From assembly GCF_004331455.1 (NCBI RefSeq), contig NZ_SJJR01000001.1, positions 310,001 through 374,000 of the forward strand: 64,000 bases of DNA. Reading direction: 5' to 3'. The notes beneath the pieces are model-generated. The model saw only the letters and a program-made list of their open reading frames with translations. It made no database searches and was not told where the DNA came from. The first letter of the stretch is position 1. Every line of letters begins with the position of its first letter. Of the stretch, positions 17,023 through 24,858 are shown piece by piece. Source of the stretch: Micromonospora zingiberis (GTDB lineage Bacteria; Actinomycetota; Actinomycetes; Mycobacteriales; Micromonosporaceae). A program made the translations under genes and the position numbers.

Positions 17023-17051
17023 GGGGACGGGATCGCTTCGATCCCGTCCCC
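17023..17051 (-). terminator. Intercistronic hairpin between pstS and pstC
   Basis: A perfect 13-bp inverted repeat, GGGGACGGGATCG (17023-17035) and its complement (17039-17051), closed by CTT, lies in the 76-bp gap. It would fold in the pstS-pstC transcript just after the pstS stop. It could be a partial terminator or a 3'-end stabiliser that raises pstS mRNA over pstCAB. Confidence 0.75.
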
Positions 17052-17072
17052 GGCTGGCGATCTTGGTCCTGA

Positions 17073-18149
17073 TCAGCCCTGGATCTTGTCGACCTGGGCC
17101 AGCGCCTTCTCCTTGAGGGAGGCGGGCAGCGGCGCGAAGTCGATCTCCTTGGCCAGGTCCTGGCCGTCGTTGAGCAGGTAGGTGAGGAAGCCCTTGACCA
17201 GTTCCGCCTTGGCGGCGTCGCCGTACGAGGTCTTCACGATGATGAAGGTCGGAGCGGTGATCGGGTACGCGGTCGCACCGGCGGCGTTGAGCGGGTTGTA
17301 GCTCAGGTCGTCGGCGATCTCGGCGCCCTCCAGGCCGGCGGTGGTGCCCTCCAGCGTCGGCTCGACGAACTGGCCGTCCTTGTTCTTGATGGCGGCGAAC
17401 TTCAGGCCGGTGGCCTTGGCGTCGCTGAGGTCCACGTAGCCCACGGCACCGTTGGTCTGCTGCACGATCTGGGCGACACCGGTGTTCTTCTCGCCACCCT
17501 GGGTGCTGGCCGGCCAGGCCACGGTGTCACCGCTGCCGAGCTTCCAGGTGCCCGCCGCAGCGGCGTCGAGGTACTTGGTGAAGTTGCTGGTGGTGCCCGA
17601 GCCGTCCGAGCGGTGCGCGACGACGATCGGGGTGCTGGGCAGCTCGACACCCGGGTTGTCCGCCTTGATCGCGGCGTCGTCCCAGGTCTTGATGTCGGTC
17701 TGGAAGATCTTGGCGAGCGTCTCCGGGCTGAGCTGGAGCTTGTCCACGCCCTGCAGGTTGAAGGAGACCGTGATCGGCGCCGCCACCGTCGGGACGTAGA
17801 GGAACGAGCCGGCGGCCACCCCGTCGGTGTCCTTGACCAGGCTGTCGGTGCCGGCGAAATCGACCAGACCCTCACCGAACTGCTTCTTGCCGGTGCCCGA
17901 ACCGGTCGCGTTGTAGGTGACCGTCAGGTTGCCGGCCTCACCCTTGAACGCCTCGATGACCTCTTGGTAGTACGCATCCGGGAAGCTCGCGCCGGACGCC
18001 TTCAGCTCGCCGGACAGGTTCGCGTAGGCGCTGTCGCCGCCGCTGCCGCCCGGCTCCGTGCTGTTGTTATTGCTTGCACAGCCGGTAAGCGCGAGCGCGG
18101 CAAGCGCGACGCCAGCGAGGACGCGCCGCGAAAGCACGTTGCGGTTCAC
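17073..18149 (-). CDS. pstS: Phosphate-binding lipoprotein PstS
   Basis: 358 residues from GTG 18149 (AGAGG eight bases upstream; the frame reaches ATG 18176). A lipoprotein signal with lipobox LALTGC near residue 24 is followed by a Ser/Gly/Asn linker and the PstS fold: ASGASFPDAYYQEVIEAF, TYNATGSGTGKKQF, DFAGTDSLV and AHRSDGSGTTSNFTKYL, which form the phosphate site. It captures phosphate outside the membrane for PstCAB. A PHO-box-like repeat lies 91 bp upstream of the start. Confidence 0.95.
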   Translation of the reverse strand: MNRNVLSRRVLAGVALAALALTGCASNNNSTEPGGSGGDSAYANLSGELKASGASFPDAYYQEVIEAFKGEAGNLTVTYNATGSGTGKKQFGEGLVDFAGTDSLVKDTDGVAAGSFLYVPTVAAPITVSFNLQGVDKLQLSPETLAKIFQTDIKTWDDAAIKADNPGVELPSTPIVVAHRSDGSGTTSNFTKYLDAAAAGTWKLGSGDTVAWPASTQGGEKNTGVAQIVQQTNGAVGYVDLSDAKATGLKFAAIKNKDGQFVEPTLEGTTAGLEGAEIADDLSYNPLNAAGATAYPITAPTFIIVKTSYGDAAKAELVKGFLTYLLNDGQDLAKEIDFAPLPASLKEKALAQVDKIQG

Positions 18150-18239
18150 CAGGTAAGCCTCTCTATCGGGGTGCATCAGCCCGTCCGGGCCGTACGCGAG
18201 TCAAGGTAGGAGGCCCAGGTAGCCGTACCCCCGGCCCCA

Positions 18240-18257
18240 GGTGAACGAAAAATGAAC
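18240..18257 (-). promoter_or_regulatory. PHO box upstream of pstS
   Basis: On the minus strand 18257 to 18240 reads GTTCATTTTTCGTTCACC: two GTTCA(C/T) units 11 bp apart, as in actinobacterial PhoP boxes. It lies 91-108 bp before the pstS start in the 202-bp phoU-pstS gap, so pstS probably has its own PhoP-activated promoter under phosphate starvation. No similar repeat was seen before phoU. Confidence 0.85.
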
Positions 18258-18351
18258 TTGGCGGCTCCGGTGGTGGCCAGCGGGCGACGGGATGTGACGT
18301 TCTCCGGGCGAGCGCACCAAATGCCCGCAATGGGTACCCGGACGTCCGGGC

Positions 18352-18996
18352 TCAGAGCCGGATCGTCCCGGTCACCAGGTACACGACCTGCCGCGCGACG
18401 TTCACCGCCTGGTCGGCGTACCGCTCGTAGTACCGGCCGACCAGGGCCAGGTCGATCGCCGACTCCACGCCGTACGGCCAGTCGGTGACCAGCATCGACA
18501 GCAGGCGTTCCTGGGCGGCGTCGACCTCGTCGTCGTCGAGCCCGAGCTGCATCGCGTCGAGCCGGTCGCGGGTGGCCAGCACCACCGTCGTCTTGTCGGC
18601 GATGCGGGTCGCGGCGCCCGCCATCGCGGTCAGCACCGGCACCGCCGGCTCCGGCACCACGCCCACCGGATGCCGCATGAGCACGACCTTCGCCACGTGT
18701 ACGGCGAGGTCACCCATCCGTTCCAGGGCGCCGGCGATCCGCAGCGCGCACACCACCAGACGCAGGTCGGAGGCGACCGGCTGATGCCGGACCAGCACCT
18801 CGGGAATCATCGCCTCGGCCTCGGCCCGCAGCCGGTCGAGCACCGCGTCGCCGGCCAGCACCCGCTCGGCGGCCGACCGGTCCACGTCGAGCAGGGCGGT
18901 GCTGGCTGTCCGGATCGCCGCGCTGGCGTCGCGGCTCATCGTCGCCAGTACACCGGTGAGCCGGTCGAGTTGCTCGTCGTAGCTGTCCCGGCCCAT
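18352..18996 (-). CDS. phoU: Phosphate signalling protein PhoU
   Basis: 214 residues, all helical, with the two PhoU half-repeats: ...RIAGALERMGDLAVHVAKVV (first E.MGD helix) and ...LVGRYYERYADQAVNVARQV (second ER.AD helix). These carry the metal-binding acidic patches of the family. PhoU normally links the Pst transporter to the phosphate two-component system as a repressor. It lies upstream of pstS on the same strand; the cognate PhoR/PhoP genes are not in this window. Confidence 0.93.
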   Translation of the reverse strand: MGRDSYDEQLDRLTGVLATMSRDASAAIRTASTALLDVDRSAAERVLAGDAVLDRLRAEAEAMIPEVLVRHQPVASDLRLVVCALRIAGALERMGDLAVHVAKVVLMRHPVGVVPEPAVPVLTAMAGAATRIADKTTVVLATRDRLDAMQLGLDDDEVDAAQERLLSMLVTDWPYGVESAIDLALVGRYYERYADQAVNVARQVVYLVTGTIRL

Positions 18997-19132
18997 CGCC
19001 CCTCCGTCCGTCGGGCCGCGCTTCGTCCTGCTGCGACACCAGCACCGCTGCGCCGCGCCGGCCCGGCCCTGGCCAGCAACCTACCCGCCGGACACGGCCC
19101 GCTGGCGGTGCGCGAGCCTCGGCGGTTGCGTT

Positions 19133-19184
19133 GTTAAGCAGGGGCCCCTGCTATACACCCGGCGTTAACAGGGGGCCCTTCCTT
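19133..19184. repeat. 52-bp two-armed GTTAA/GGGGCCC repeat, copy A
   Basis: Structure: GTTAAGCAGGGGCCCCTGCT (19133-19152), an 11-bp spacer, then GTTAACAGGGGGCCCTTCCT plus T (19164-19184). The first arm contains the perfect palindrome AGCAGGGGCCCCTGCT. A second copy of identical length lies in inverted orientation at 51117-51168. This copy overlaps the 3' end of the hydrolase gene and supplies its last codons and stop. Confidence 0.85.
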
Positions 19185-20550
19185 GATCCTCGGTGAGGGT
19201 GTCGAGCAGGAGGGCCGCGGTCCAGCTGAAGGCCGGGGAGCCGAGGCCCGCGCCGGTGTCCGGGTGGAAGTACTCGTGGCAGCCGGCGGTGGCCGCCAAC
19301 TCGACCATCGACGTACCCAGACCGACGGCCAGTCGGGGCTGCCCGTGCGCGAGCAGGCCGCGTCGGACCAACCAGTTGATGTTCATCCAACTGGGACCAC
19401 GCCAGTAGCGCAGCGGTTCGAAGTCGGCGGCGGTACGGTCGTGGCTGGGCAGCGGTCGGGCCATCCGTTCGGCGAGGCCGAAGCGGGGCGAGCCGGCCTC
19501 GACCAGGATCGCCTCGACCTGGCGCGGCGGCAGGTCGGGCAGGATCAACGGGGTCAGCCCGAGCACCGTACGAGCCGGGGTCAGCCGGCCGGTACGCAGG
19601 TCACGCGGGTGGAAGGTGCCGGTCGTCGGGTCGTACAACCGGTCCACCAGCGCCGTGGTGATCCGGGCCGCCCGCTGCCGGTGTGGACCCGGATCCGCGC
19701 CGATCTCCTCGGCGATGTGCGCCAGAGCCGACTCGGCGGCGCCCAGCGCCGCGTTGAACAGCGGACACTCCACCAGGAACGGGTGCCGGTCGATCAGGTC
19801 GTCGTCCCGGTAGTTCGCCGCGCGGTAGGCGGTGACGATGGCGACGTACCGCGCGTAGTCCAGGTCGGTGGGTCGGTGCGCGGCGGCGGCGTGCACGATG
19901 TCGCGCCGTCGGTACGCCCGCAGCACCGCCGCCTCGGCCGGTACGGCGGCCAGCGGGTCGTCCCAGGCGGGGCTGTTGTCCAGTCCGGACTCCCACGGGT
20001 GCACGATGCTGGCCAGCCCGGCGCCGCCGACGTCGCGGCGGGTGGTCAGATAGCGCTGCTGGGCCACCAGGCGTGGGTAGAGCCGGCCCAGCGCGGCACG
20101 GGCGTACTCGGACGGTGCGCGACGGTAGGCGTGCCAGGCGGCCAGGGCGTGCACGGGCGGCTGGACCAGGCCCGAGGTGGCGGTCGCCGGTGCCCCCTCG
20201 ACGGTCGCGGATGCCCAGAACCGTGGGCCCGGAAAGTACGCGCTGTCGGCGACCGCGGGGTTGAACACGATGTGCGGCACCCGGCCGTCGCGCCACTGGG
20301 CATCGAACAGGCTGGTCAGTTCCGTCCAGGCCCGGTCGGGGCGCAGGTGCGCCCAGCCGATCGCGACGAACGCCGAATCCCAGCTCCACTGATGCGGGTA
20401 GAGGGTGCGGGAGGGCACCGTGTGGTCGTGCTCCCAGTTGCCGTCGAGCGTGGCCCGGGCCAGCGCGACGAGGCTGCCCTGATCCCGTGGCGCGGTGTCA
20501 CCCGCCGGTGTCGTGTCCGACCCGGCCGGCGTAACGGCCCATCTCACCAT
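19165..20550 (-). CDS. GH63-like glycoside hydrolase (possible glucosylglycerate/mannosylglycerate hydrolase)
   Basis: 461 residues with an (alpha/alpha)6 toroid pattern of the MGH1-like/GH63 type: YPHQWSWDSAFVAIGWAHL near the N-terminus, HPWESGLDNSPAWDDP with a candidate catalytic acid, YWRGPSWMNINWLVRRGL, and EYFHPDTGAGLGSPAFSWTAAL with the candidate base Glu. Mycobacterial glucosylglycerate hydrolase shows the same motif order, so a compatible-solute or trehalose-like glucoside is a plausible substrate. The final residues (QGRAPC) and stop come from the 52-bp repeat at 19133-19184, so the native C-terminus has been replaced or trimmed. Confidence 0.75.
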   Translation of the reverse strand: MVRWAVTPAGSDTTPAGDTAPRDQGSLVALARATLDGNWEHDHTVPSRTLYPHQWSWDSAFVAIGWAHLRPDRAWTELTSLFDAQWRDGRVPHIVFNPAVADSAYFPGPRFWASATVEGAPATATSGLVQPPVHALAAWHAYRRAPSEYARAALGRLYPRLVAQQRYLTTRRDVGGAGLASIVHPWESGLDNSPAWDDPLAAVPAEAAVLRAYRRRDIVHAAAAHRPTDLDYARYVAIVTAYRAANYRDDDLIDRHPFLVECPLFNAALGAAESALAHIAEEIGADPGPHRQRAARITTALVDRLYDPTTGTFHPRDLRTGRLTPARTVLGLTPLILPDLPPRQVEAILVEAGSPRFGLAERMARPLPSHDRTAADFEPLRYWRGPSWMNINWLVRRGLLAHGQPRLAVGLGTSMVELAATAGCHEYFHPDTGAGLGSPAFSWTAALLLDTLTEDQGRAPC

Positions 20551-20622
20551 GTGTCACATCCCGGTAGCGCTGGGCTCCAGGATAGGACCCGGCCAGATCG
20601 CGCCTCCGCCCGCCCGACCACC

Positions 20623-20760
20623 TCAGGGGCGCCCGTCCTTGCGGGCCCCGGTCCAGCGCAGGTCGGCCGGCAGATGGCTCAGGTCGTTGAACATCACCAG
20701 GCCGGGCGCCCGGCCGGTCCGGTACTCGATCATCGTCAGTCCGGTGTTGGCGCTGCGGCA
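20623..20760 (-). pseudogene. Remnant of a gene C-terminus (histidine-phosphatase-like)
   Basis: Within the 431-bp gap 20551-20981 the minus strand encodes CRSANTGLTMIEYRTG, then APGLVMFNDLSHLPADLRW, then a stop at 20623-20625, preceded by an in-frame TAG at 20761-20763. This resembles the C-terminal end of histidine-phosphatase (phosphoglycerate mutase) family proteins and has no N-terminal part here. I read it as a deletion remnant. The rest of the gap shows only the upstream region of the rightward methyltransferase gene. Confidence 0.45.
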
Positions 20761-20981
20761 CTACCTGACGGTGCGATCGTGGCGGTGGACGGCGGCACCG
20801 GCCGGGTCACGCCGACTCAGCGTGCGGTGTCCCCTCCCGCTGGCACCGAATCCCGGGATAGGCTGGACACCGACGCATATCGGTAGAAGATGGTCGATTA
20901 CCAATCGATGGATCCGACAGCGATCACGCGCACGGGGGCGCCGGCAGGTCGAGTGACACCACGACGCGAAGGAGCCCCTGG

Positions 20982-21593
20982 ATGAGTCAGGCGCGGCAGG
21001 GCCCCACGGGTACCGAGGGCGAAGACTACACCCAGCGGTTGCAACGGCTCAGCGGTGCGCGCTGGAAGCGGATCCTGGACGTGCAGGCGCCCTACCGGTG
21101 GAACCTGCGACGGCTGCGTCTGGGCCGGACCCTCGACGTCGGCTCAGGGCTGGGCCGAAACCTGATCAATCTCGGCACCGGTGCGGTCGGGGTGGACCAC
21201 AATCCGACGTCGGTGGCGCACAGCCGCGCGCTCGGTCTCGACGCGTACACCATCGAGGAGTTCTTCGCCTCCGAGCATGCCCGTCCCGGCGCCTTCGACT
21301 CGCTGCTCGCCGCGCACCTGCTGGAGCACATGCCGGCCGAGCAGGCCCGCGAGGTGGTCGGCTCGTACCTGCCGTTCGTCCGCTCCGGTGGCCGGGCGGT
21401 GTTCATCACCCCGCAGGAGCGCGGCTACCACAGCGACTCGTCGCACGTCCGGTTCGTCGGCTTCGCCGAGGCCGCCGAGGACTGCCGGGCGCTCGGGCTG
21501 ACCGTGCTGCGCCAGTACTCGTTCCCCTTTCCCCGCGCCGCGGGCCGGGTGTTCACCTACAACGAGTTCGTGACGGTGGCCCAGTTGCCCTGA
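20982..21593 (+). CDS. Class I SAM-dependent methyltransferase
   Basis: 203 residues. Motif I is LDVGSGLGRNL, followed by the acidic motif II region (GAVGVDHNPTSVAH) and a motif resembling LLAAHLLEHMPAEQAREVV. A basic N-terminal helix (SGARWKRILDVQAPYRWNLRRL) is typical of a group of actinobacterial methyltransferases with unknown acceptors. A GGAG ribosome site lies ahead of the ATG. Next gene starts 23 bp downstream and is also a methyltransferase, but the two are not close paralogs. Confidence 0.82.
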   Translation: MSQARQGPTGTEGEDYTQRLQRLSGARWKRILDVQAPYRWNLRRLRLGRTLDVGSGLGRNLINLGTGAVGVDHNPTSVAHSRALGLDAYTIEEFFASEHARPGAFDSLLAAHLLEHMPAEQAREVVGSYLPFVRSGGRAVFITPQERGYHSDSSHVRFVGFAEAAEDCRALGLTVLRQYSFPFPRAAGRVFTYNEFVTVAQLP

Positions 21594-21616
21594 CCGCCGC
21601 TGGTTACGGTGATCCG

Positions 21617-22240
21617 ATGAGCGAGCGCAGCACCACCTCCGGCAAGCCGACCCGCTGGGCCACCGACACCGCGCCGGAGCACTCCCAGTGGTACGTCGAC
21701 CGGTTCCGGCGGCTGGCGGCCGAGGGCGTCGACCTGGCCGGTGAGGCGCGGTTGCTCGACACGCTGGTGCCGCCGCGCTCGCGGATCCTCGATGCCGGCT
21801 GCGGCACCGGCCGGGTCGGCGCCGAGCTGGCCGCCCGGGGCCACACGGTGCTCGGCGTGGACGCCGACCCGGTGCTGATCGAGGCGGCCCGCGCCGACCA
21901 CCCGGGGCCCCGCTGGCTGGTCGCCGACCTGGCGGAGCTGGACCTCGCGGCGGCCGGTGAACCGGAGCCGTTCGACGCGGCGGTGCTGGCCGGCAACGTG
22001 ATGACCTTCGTGGCCGCCGGCACCGAAGCGACCGTGCTGCGCCGGGTGGCCGCGCACCTGCACCCGGACGCGGTGATCGCGGTCGGCTTCGGCACCGACC
22101 GGGGCTATCCGCTCGGCGACTTCGACGCCGACGTGGCCACCGCCGGCCTGCTGCTGGAACACCGCTTCGCCACCTGGGACCTGCGCCGCTGGCGGGACGG
22201 CGCGGACTTCGCCGTCAGCGTGCTACGCCGACCCGCCTGA
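21617..22240 (+). CDS. Class I SAM-dependent methyltransferase
   Basis: 207 residues. Motif I ILDAGCGTGRVGAELAARGH and VLGVDADPVLIEAA mark the SAM site; the post-motif is FDAAVLAGNVMTFV. The acceptor is unknown. The frame is open far upstream through the preceding gene, but the ATG at 21617 (MSERSTTSG) gives the normal domain boundary. It converges with the aldo/keto reductase gene 23 bp away. Confidence 0.82.
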   Translation: MSERSTTSGKPTRWATDTAPEHSQWYVDRFRRLAAEGVDLAGEARLLDTLVPPRSRILDAGCGTGRVGAELAARGHTVLGVDADPVLIEAARADHPGPRWLVADLAELDLAAAGEPEPFDAAVLAGNVMTFVAAGTEATVLRRVAAHLHPDAVIAVGFGTDRGYPLGDFDADVATAGLLLEHRFATWDLRRWRDGADFAVSVLRRPA

Positions 22241-22263
22241 TCCCCCGCGCGGCAGCCCGCCGC

Positions 22264-23235
22264 TCAGTCCGCCGAGTCGAGTCGGGCGAGTTGCGCGTCG
22301 TCGAGGCGGAGGGCAACGCCGTCGAGGGCGGCGTCGAGCTGGTGGAGTTTGCTGCCGCCGAGGATGGGCCGGATGCCCCGGCTGACCAGCCAGGCGAGCA
22401 CCACCTGGCCGCGCGTCGCGCCGATGTCGCCGGCCACCGCGTCCACGGCCGCCAGCCGCCGGGTGTTGCCCGGGTGGTCGTACACCTGCGGGATCGGCTT
22501 GGCCGGATTGTCGTAGGCCCCGCTGAGCAGCGGCGTGTAGGCCCAGATCTCCAGTCGGTGGGTACGGGCGTGGTCGGCCTGCTCGTCGCTGAGCACACCG
22601 TGGGGATGGACCACGCCGTCCGGGCGGGTGCCGGGACGGACCCGCAGATAGGTGGCGTTCAACTGGAGGGCGTCGATCGGCGTGGTGCCCCGGGCGGTGG
22701 CGTGTGCGCGGGCCCGCTCGACCCGCCAGGCCGGATGGTTGGAGGCACCCACCCGGCGTACGGTGCCGGCGGCGACCTGGTCGGCGATCGCGTCCACGCT
22801 CTCCTCGATGGGCGTGGCGCGATCCTCCTGGTGCAACCAGAGCAGGTCGACATGGTCGACGCCGAGGCGTTGCCGGCTGCCCGCGAAGGCGTCGCTGATC
22901 GCTCGGCGGCTCAACCCCGCGCGGTGCTCGGGCCAGGAACCCTTCCACAGCGGTTCCGCGCCCACCTTGGTCGCGATGCGGACCCGATCACGGGCACCGG
23001 GACGGGCGGCGAGCCAGCGGCCGACAATCCGCTCGCTGGCCCCGCCCCGCCCGTCGGCGCTGAGCCAGAAGGCGTAGCAGTCGGCGGTGTCGATCCACTC
23101 GCCGCCGCGTTCCACGAACCGGTCGAGCAGTTCGAACGACGTCTTCTCGTCGATGAGGGTGCCGAAGGTCATCGCGCCGAGCACGAGCGGGGACACCGCA
23201 GGGGACTGAGACTGGTCCAGGTGATCGGTAGTCAT
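22264..23235 (-). CDS. Aldo/keto reductase
   Basis: 323 residues with the AKR barrel signature: LGAMTFGT, EWIDTADCYAFW (catalytic Asp/Tyr), ATKVG (catalytic Lys), DLLWLHQED (catalytic His), RRVGASNHPAW and the nucleotide-binding LVSRGIRPILGGSK. An NADPH-dependent carbonyl reductase is expected; the substrate is unknown. ATG 23235 begins just inside the MerR-type dyad at 23250-23269, so it is probably the target of the divergent MerR regulator. Confidence 0.88.
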   Translation of the reverse strand: MTTDHLDQSQSPAVSPLVLGAMTFGTLIDEKTSFELLDRFVERGGEWIDTADCYAFWLSADGRGGASERIVGRWLAARPGARDRVRIATKVGAEPLWKGSWPEHRAGLSRRAISDAFAGSRQRLGVDHVDLLWLHQEDRATPIEESVDAIADQVAAGTVRRVGASNHPAWRVERARAHATARGTTPIDALQLNATYLRVRPGTRPDGVVHPHGVLSDEQADHARTHRLEIWAYTPLLSGAYDNPAKPIPQVYDHPGNTRRLAAVDAVAGDIGATRGQVVLAWLVSRGIRPILGGSKLHQLDAALDGVALRLDDAQLARLDSAD

Positions 23236-23249
23236 GCGACCACGATTCA

Positions 23250-23269
23250 ACCTGGAGCGCGCTCCAGGT
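23250..23269. promoter_or_regulatory. MerR-type operator/promoter
   Basis: CCTGGAGCGCGCTCCAGG (23251-23268) is a perfect 18-bp palindrome, extended by A/T to 20 bp. On the minus strand it sits just downstream of TTGACC (23275-23270), in the lengthened spacer position typical of MerR-controlled promoters. It lies between the divergent aldo/keto reductase and merR starts. Confidence 0.85.
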
Positions 23270-23289
23270 CAAGCGGTAGCGTCGGGAGG

Positions 23290-23649
23290 ATGCGGACCTA
23301 CACTCCGGCGGAGGCCGCCGAGCGCAGCGGCTTCTCCGTCGACACACTGCGGTACTACGAACGAGAGGGCATCCTCGCCCCGGTCGCGCGGACGGCCGGT
23401 GGGCGCCGGACCTACAGCGACAGTGACCTGTCGACACTCGACTTTCTGCGGTGCCTGCGCGACGCGGGCATGCCCATCGAACGGCTGCGCCGCTACGGCG
23501 AACTGTGCCGCGACCCGAACACGATCGCCGAACGCATCGCCCTGCTGCGCGAACACGCCGTCGCGGTCGACAACCAGATCGACCAGCTCCGACGCTATCG
23601 CGCCCGGGTCGACGAGAAGATCGCCTGGTACGAGGGGTCGGCTGGTTGA
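23290..23649 (+). CDS. MerR-family transcriptional regulator
   Basis: 119 residues: winged HTH (YTPAEAAERSGFSVDTLRYYEREGIL), wing (GGRRTYSDSDLSTLDFLRCLRDAGMPIERLRRY) and a coiled-coil dimer helix (LLREHAVAVDNQIDQLRRYRARVDEKI). There is no C-terminal Cys metal site, so it belongs to the small-molecule/aldehyde-responsive (NmlR-like) type rather than metal sensors. GGGAGG abuts the ATG, suggesting a leaderless or short-leader transcript. Divergent from the aldo/keto reductase. Confidence 0.9.
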   Translation: MRTYTPAEAAERSGFSVDTLRYYEREGILAPVARTAGGRRTYSDSDLSTLDFLRCLRDAGMPIERLRRYGELCRDPNTIAERIALLREHAVAVDNQIDQLRRYRARVDEKIAWYEGSAG

Positions 23650-23650
23650 C

Positions 23651-24679
23651 ATGGCCCGGATCGCGTACGACCAGGCCGACGCGGCAGCGTTCGCGGCCAG
23701 CCGGCACCTCACCGACGACGGGCTCGCCGCCTGGCGGGCCGCCGCGATCCGGCACCTCGACCCGCGTCCGGGGATGCGGCTGCTCGACCTGGGCGCCGGC
23801 ACCGGTAGCTGGGCCCGCGCCTTCGCCGGCTGGTTTCCCGACGCCGAGGTGATCGCCGTCGAACCGGCGGCGGCGATGCGGGCCCGCTCGGTGTTCGCGC
23901 CCGTGCTCACCGGCGACGCCGCGCACATCCCGCTACCCGGGGGCAGCGTCGACGCCGTGTGGATGTCCACTGTGATCCACAACGTTCCGGACCTGACCGC
24001 GGCGGCACGCGAGCTGCGCCGGGTGCTGCGGCCCGGCGCCCCGGTGCTGATCCGGTCGGCGTTCGCCGGACGACCCGAGGCGATCACGCTGTTCCGCTAC
24101 TTTCCGGAGGCCGTCCGGGTGCTCGACAGCTATCCGCGCATCGCCGACGTCGAAGCCGCCTTCGCCGTGGCCGGCTTCGCCACCGTGGCCGTCGAGCAGG
24201 TTCCCCAGCTCACCGCCGCGTCGCTCGGGGAGGTCCAGGGCGGCAGACGGGCTGTCGCCGACTTCGCCCGGTGGAGCGCGGGGCCGGGCCGGGTGGCGTC
24301 AGGTGGCCCGCCGGGAACGGGCCCGTGCCAGCGCACCGAGGATGATCGCGAGCAGCCCGAGCAGCATGGCCACATAGCCGCCGACGATGCCGTTGCCGGT
24401 ACCCGGTCCGCCGTCGGCGGTGGCCACCACCCAGCCGCCGACGAGGATGCCGGCGGCTCCCGTGGTCAGGGCGACCGCCGATCGGCCCCTGCCGCCACGG
24501 CCGCCGTCTGCCCGGGCCAGCGCCAGGCCGCCGACGACCGATCCGGCCAGCGCCACGACCGCGGCGACAGCGCCCACGCCTCGCCCGGTGGTCAGGGTGT
24601 ACGGGTCGATGGTGGCGGCAGCGAGCAGGTCGGTCAGGGACATCAGGTGTTCCTCCTTCACTTCGTCGATCTCGTCTGA
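23651..24679 (+). CDS. SAM methyltransferase with aberrant C-terminus (probably truncated/frameshifted)
   Basis: ATG 23651 follows the MerR stop by one base. The first ~190 residues are a normal methyltransferase core (MRLLDLGAGTGSWARAF, VIAVEPAAAMRARS, DAVWMSTVIHNVPDLTAAARELRRVLRPGAPVLIRSAF). After LTAASLGEV (about 24230) the family's usual C-terminal helix and strands are absent; the frame drifts into Arg/Pro/Asp-rich sequence and runs antisense through the membrane gene at 24299-24643 until a stop at 24679. I read this as loss of the 3' end by a deletion or frameshift near 24230-24300. The core may still fold, but activity is doubtful. Confidence 0.6.
   Translation: MARIAYDQADAAAFAASRHLTDDGLAAWRAAAIRHLDPRPGMRLLDLGAGTGSWARAFAGWFPDAEVIAVEPAAAMRARSVFAPVLTGDAAHIPLPGGSVDAVWMSTVIHNVPDLTAAARELRRVLRPGAPVLIRSAFAGRPEAITLFRYFPEAVRVLDSYPRIADVEAAFAVAGFATVAVEQVPQLTAASLGEVQGGRRAVADFARWSAGPGRVASGGPPGTGPCQRTEDDREQPEQHGHIAADDAVAGTRSAVGGGHHPAADEDAGGSRGQGDRRSAPAATAAVCPGQRQAADDRSGQRHDRGDSAHASPGGQGVRVDGGGSEQVGQGHQVFLLHFVDLV
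24299..24643 (-). CDS. Small membrane protein (possible DUF6223 family)
   Basis: 114 residues with three predicted membrane helices (VGAVAAVVALAGSVVGGLALA; SAVALTTGAAGILVGGWVVA; GYVAMLLGLLAIILGALA) separated by Gly/Asp/Arg loops and an RARSRR tail. ATG 24643 has a GGAGG site 9 bp upstream; the frame is open to 24805 but without start support. Function unknown; the family name is from memory. It is overlapped on the other strand by the run-on of the methyltransferase frame. Confidence 0.7.
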   Translation of the reverse strand: MSLTDLLAAATIDPYTLTTGRGVGAVAAVVALAGSVVGGLALARADGGRGGRGRSAVALTTGAAGILVGGWVVATADGGPGTGNGIVGGYVAMLLGLLAIILGALARARSRRAT

Positions 24680-24858
24680 TCCTGTCTGCCGGACCCGTCG
24701 CGCCGCGTCGTGCCGACGTGGACAATCCGCCCTGCCGTACGCGCGGCAGACGACTACTGCGGGCGTGGTAGCCGCCGGGGAAACGACCGCACCTGCGGTA
24801 GTCACCGCTACCGCGCTGGTACGAGTCGGCTCGGGCCGAGTGCGACTAGGGTGCGCGC

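Noticed and set aside
19133..19184. Insertion-sequence terminal repeat
   Set aside because: No transposase or matching opposite end nearby; the two arms are adjacent, which fits a miniature repeat or terminator better.
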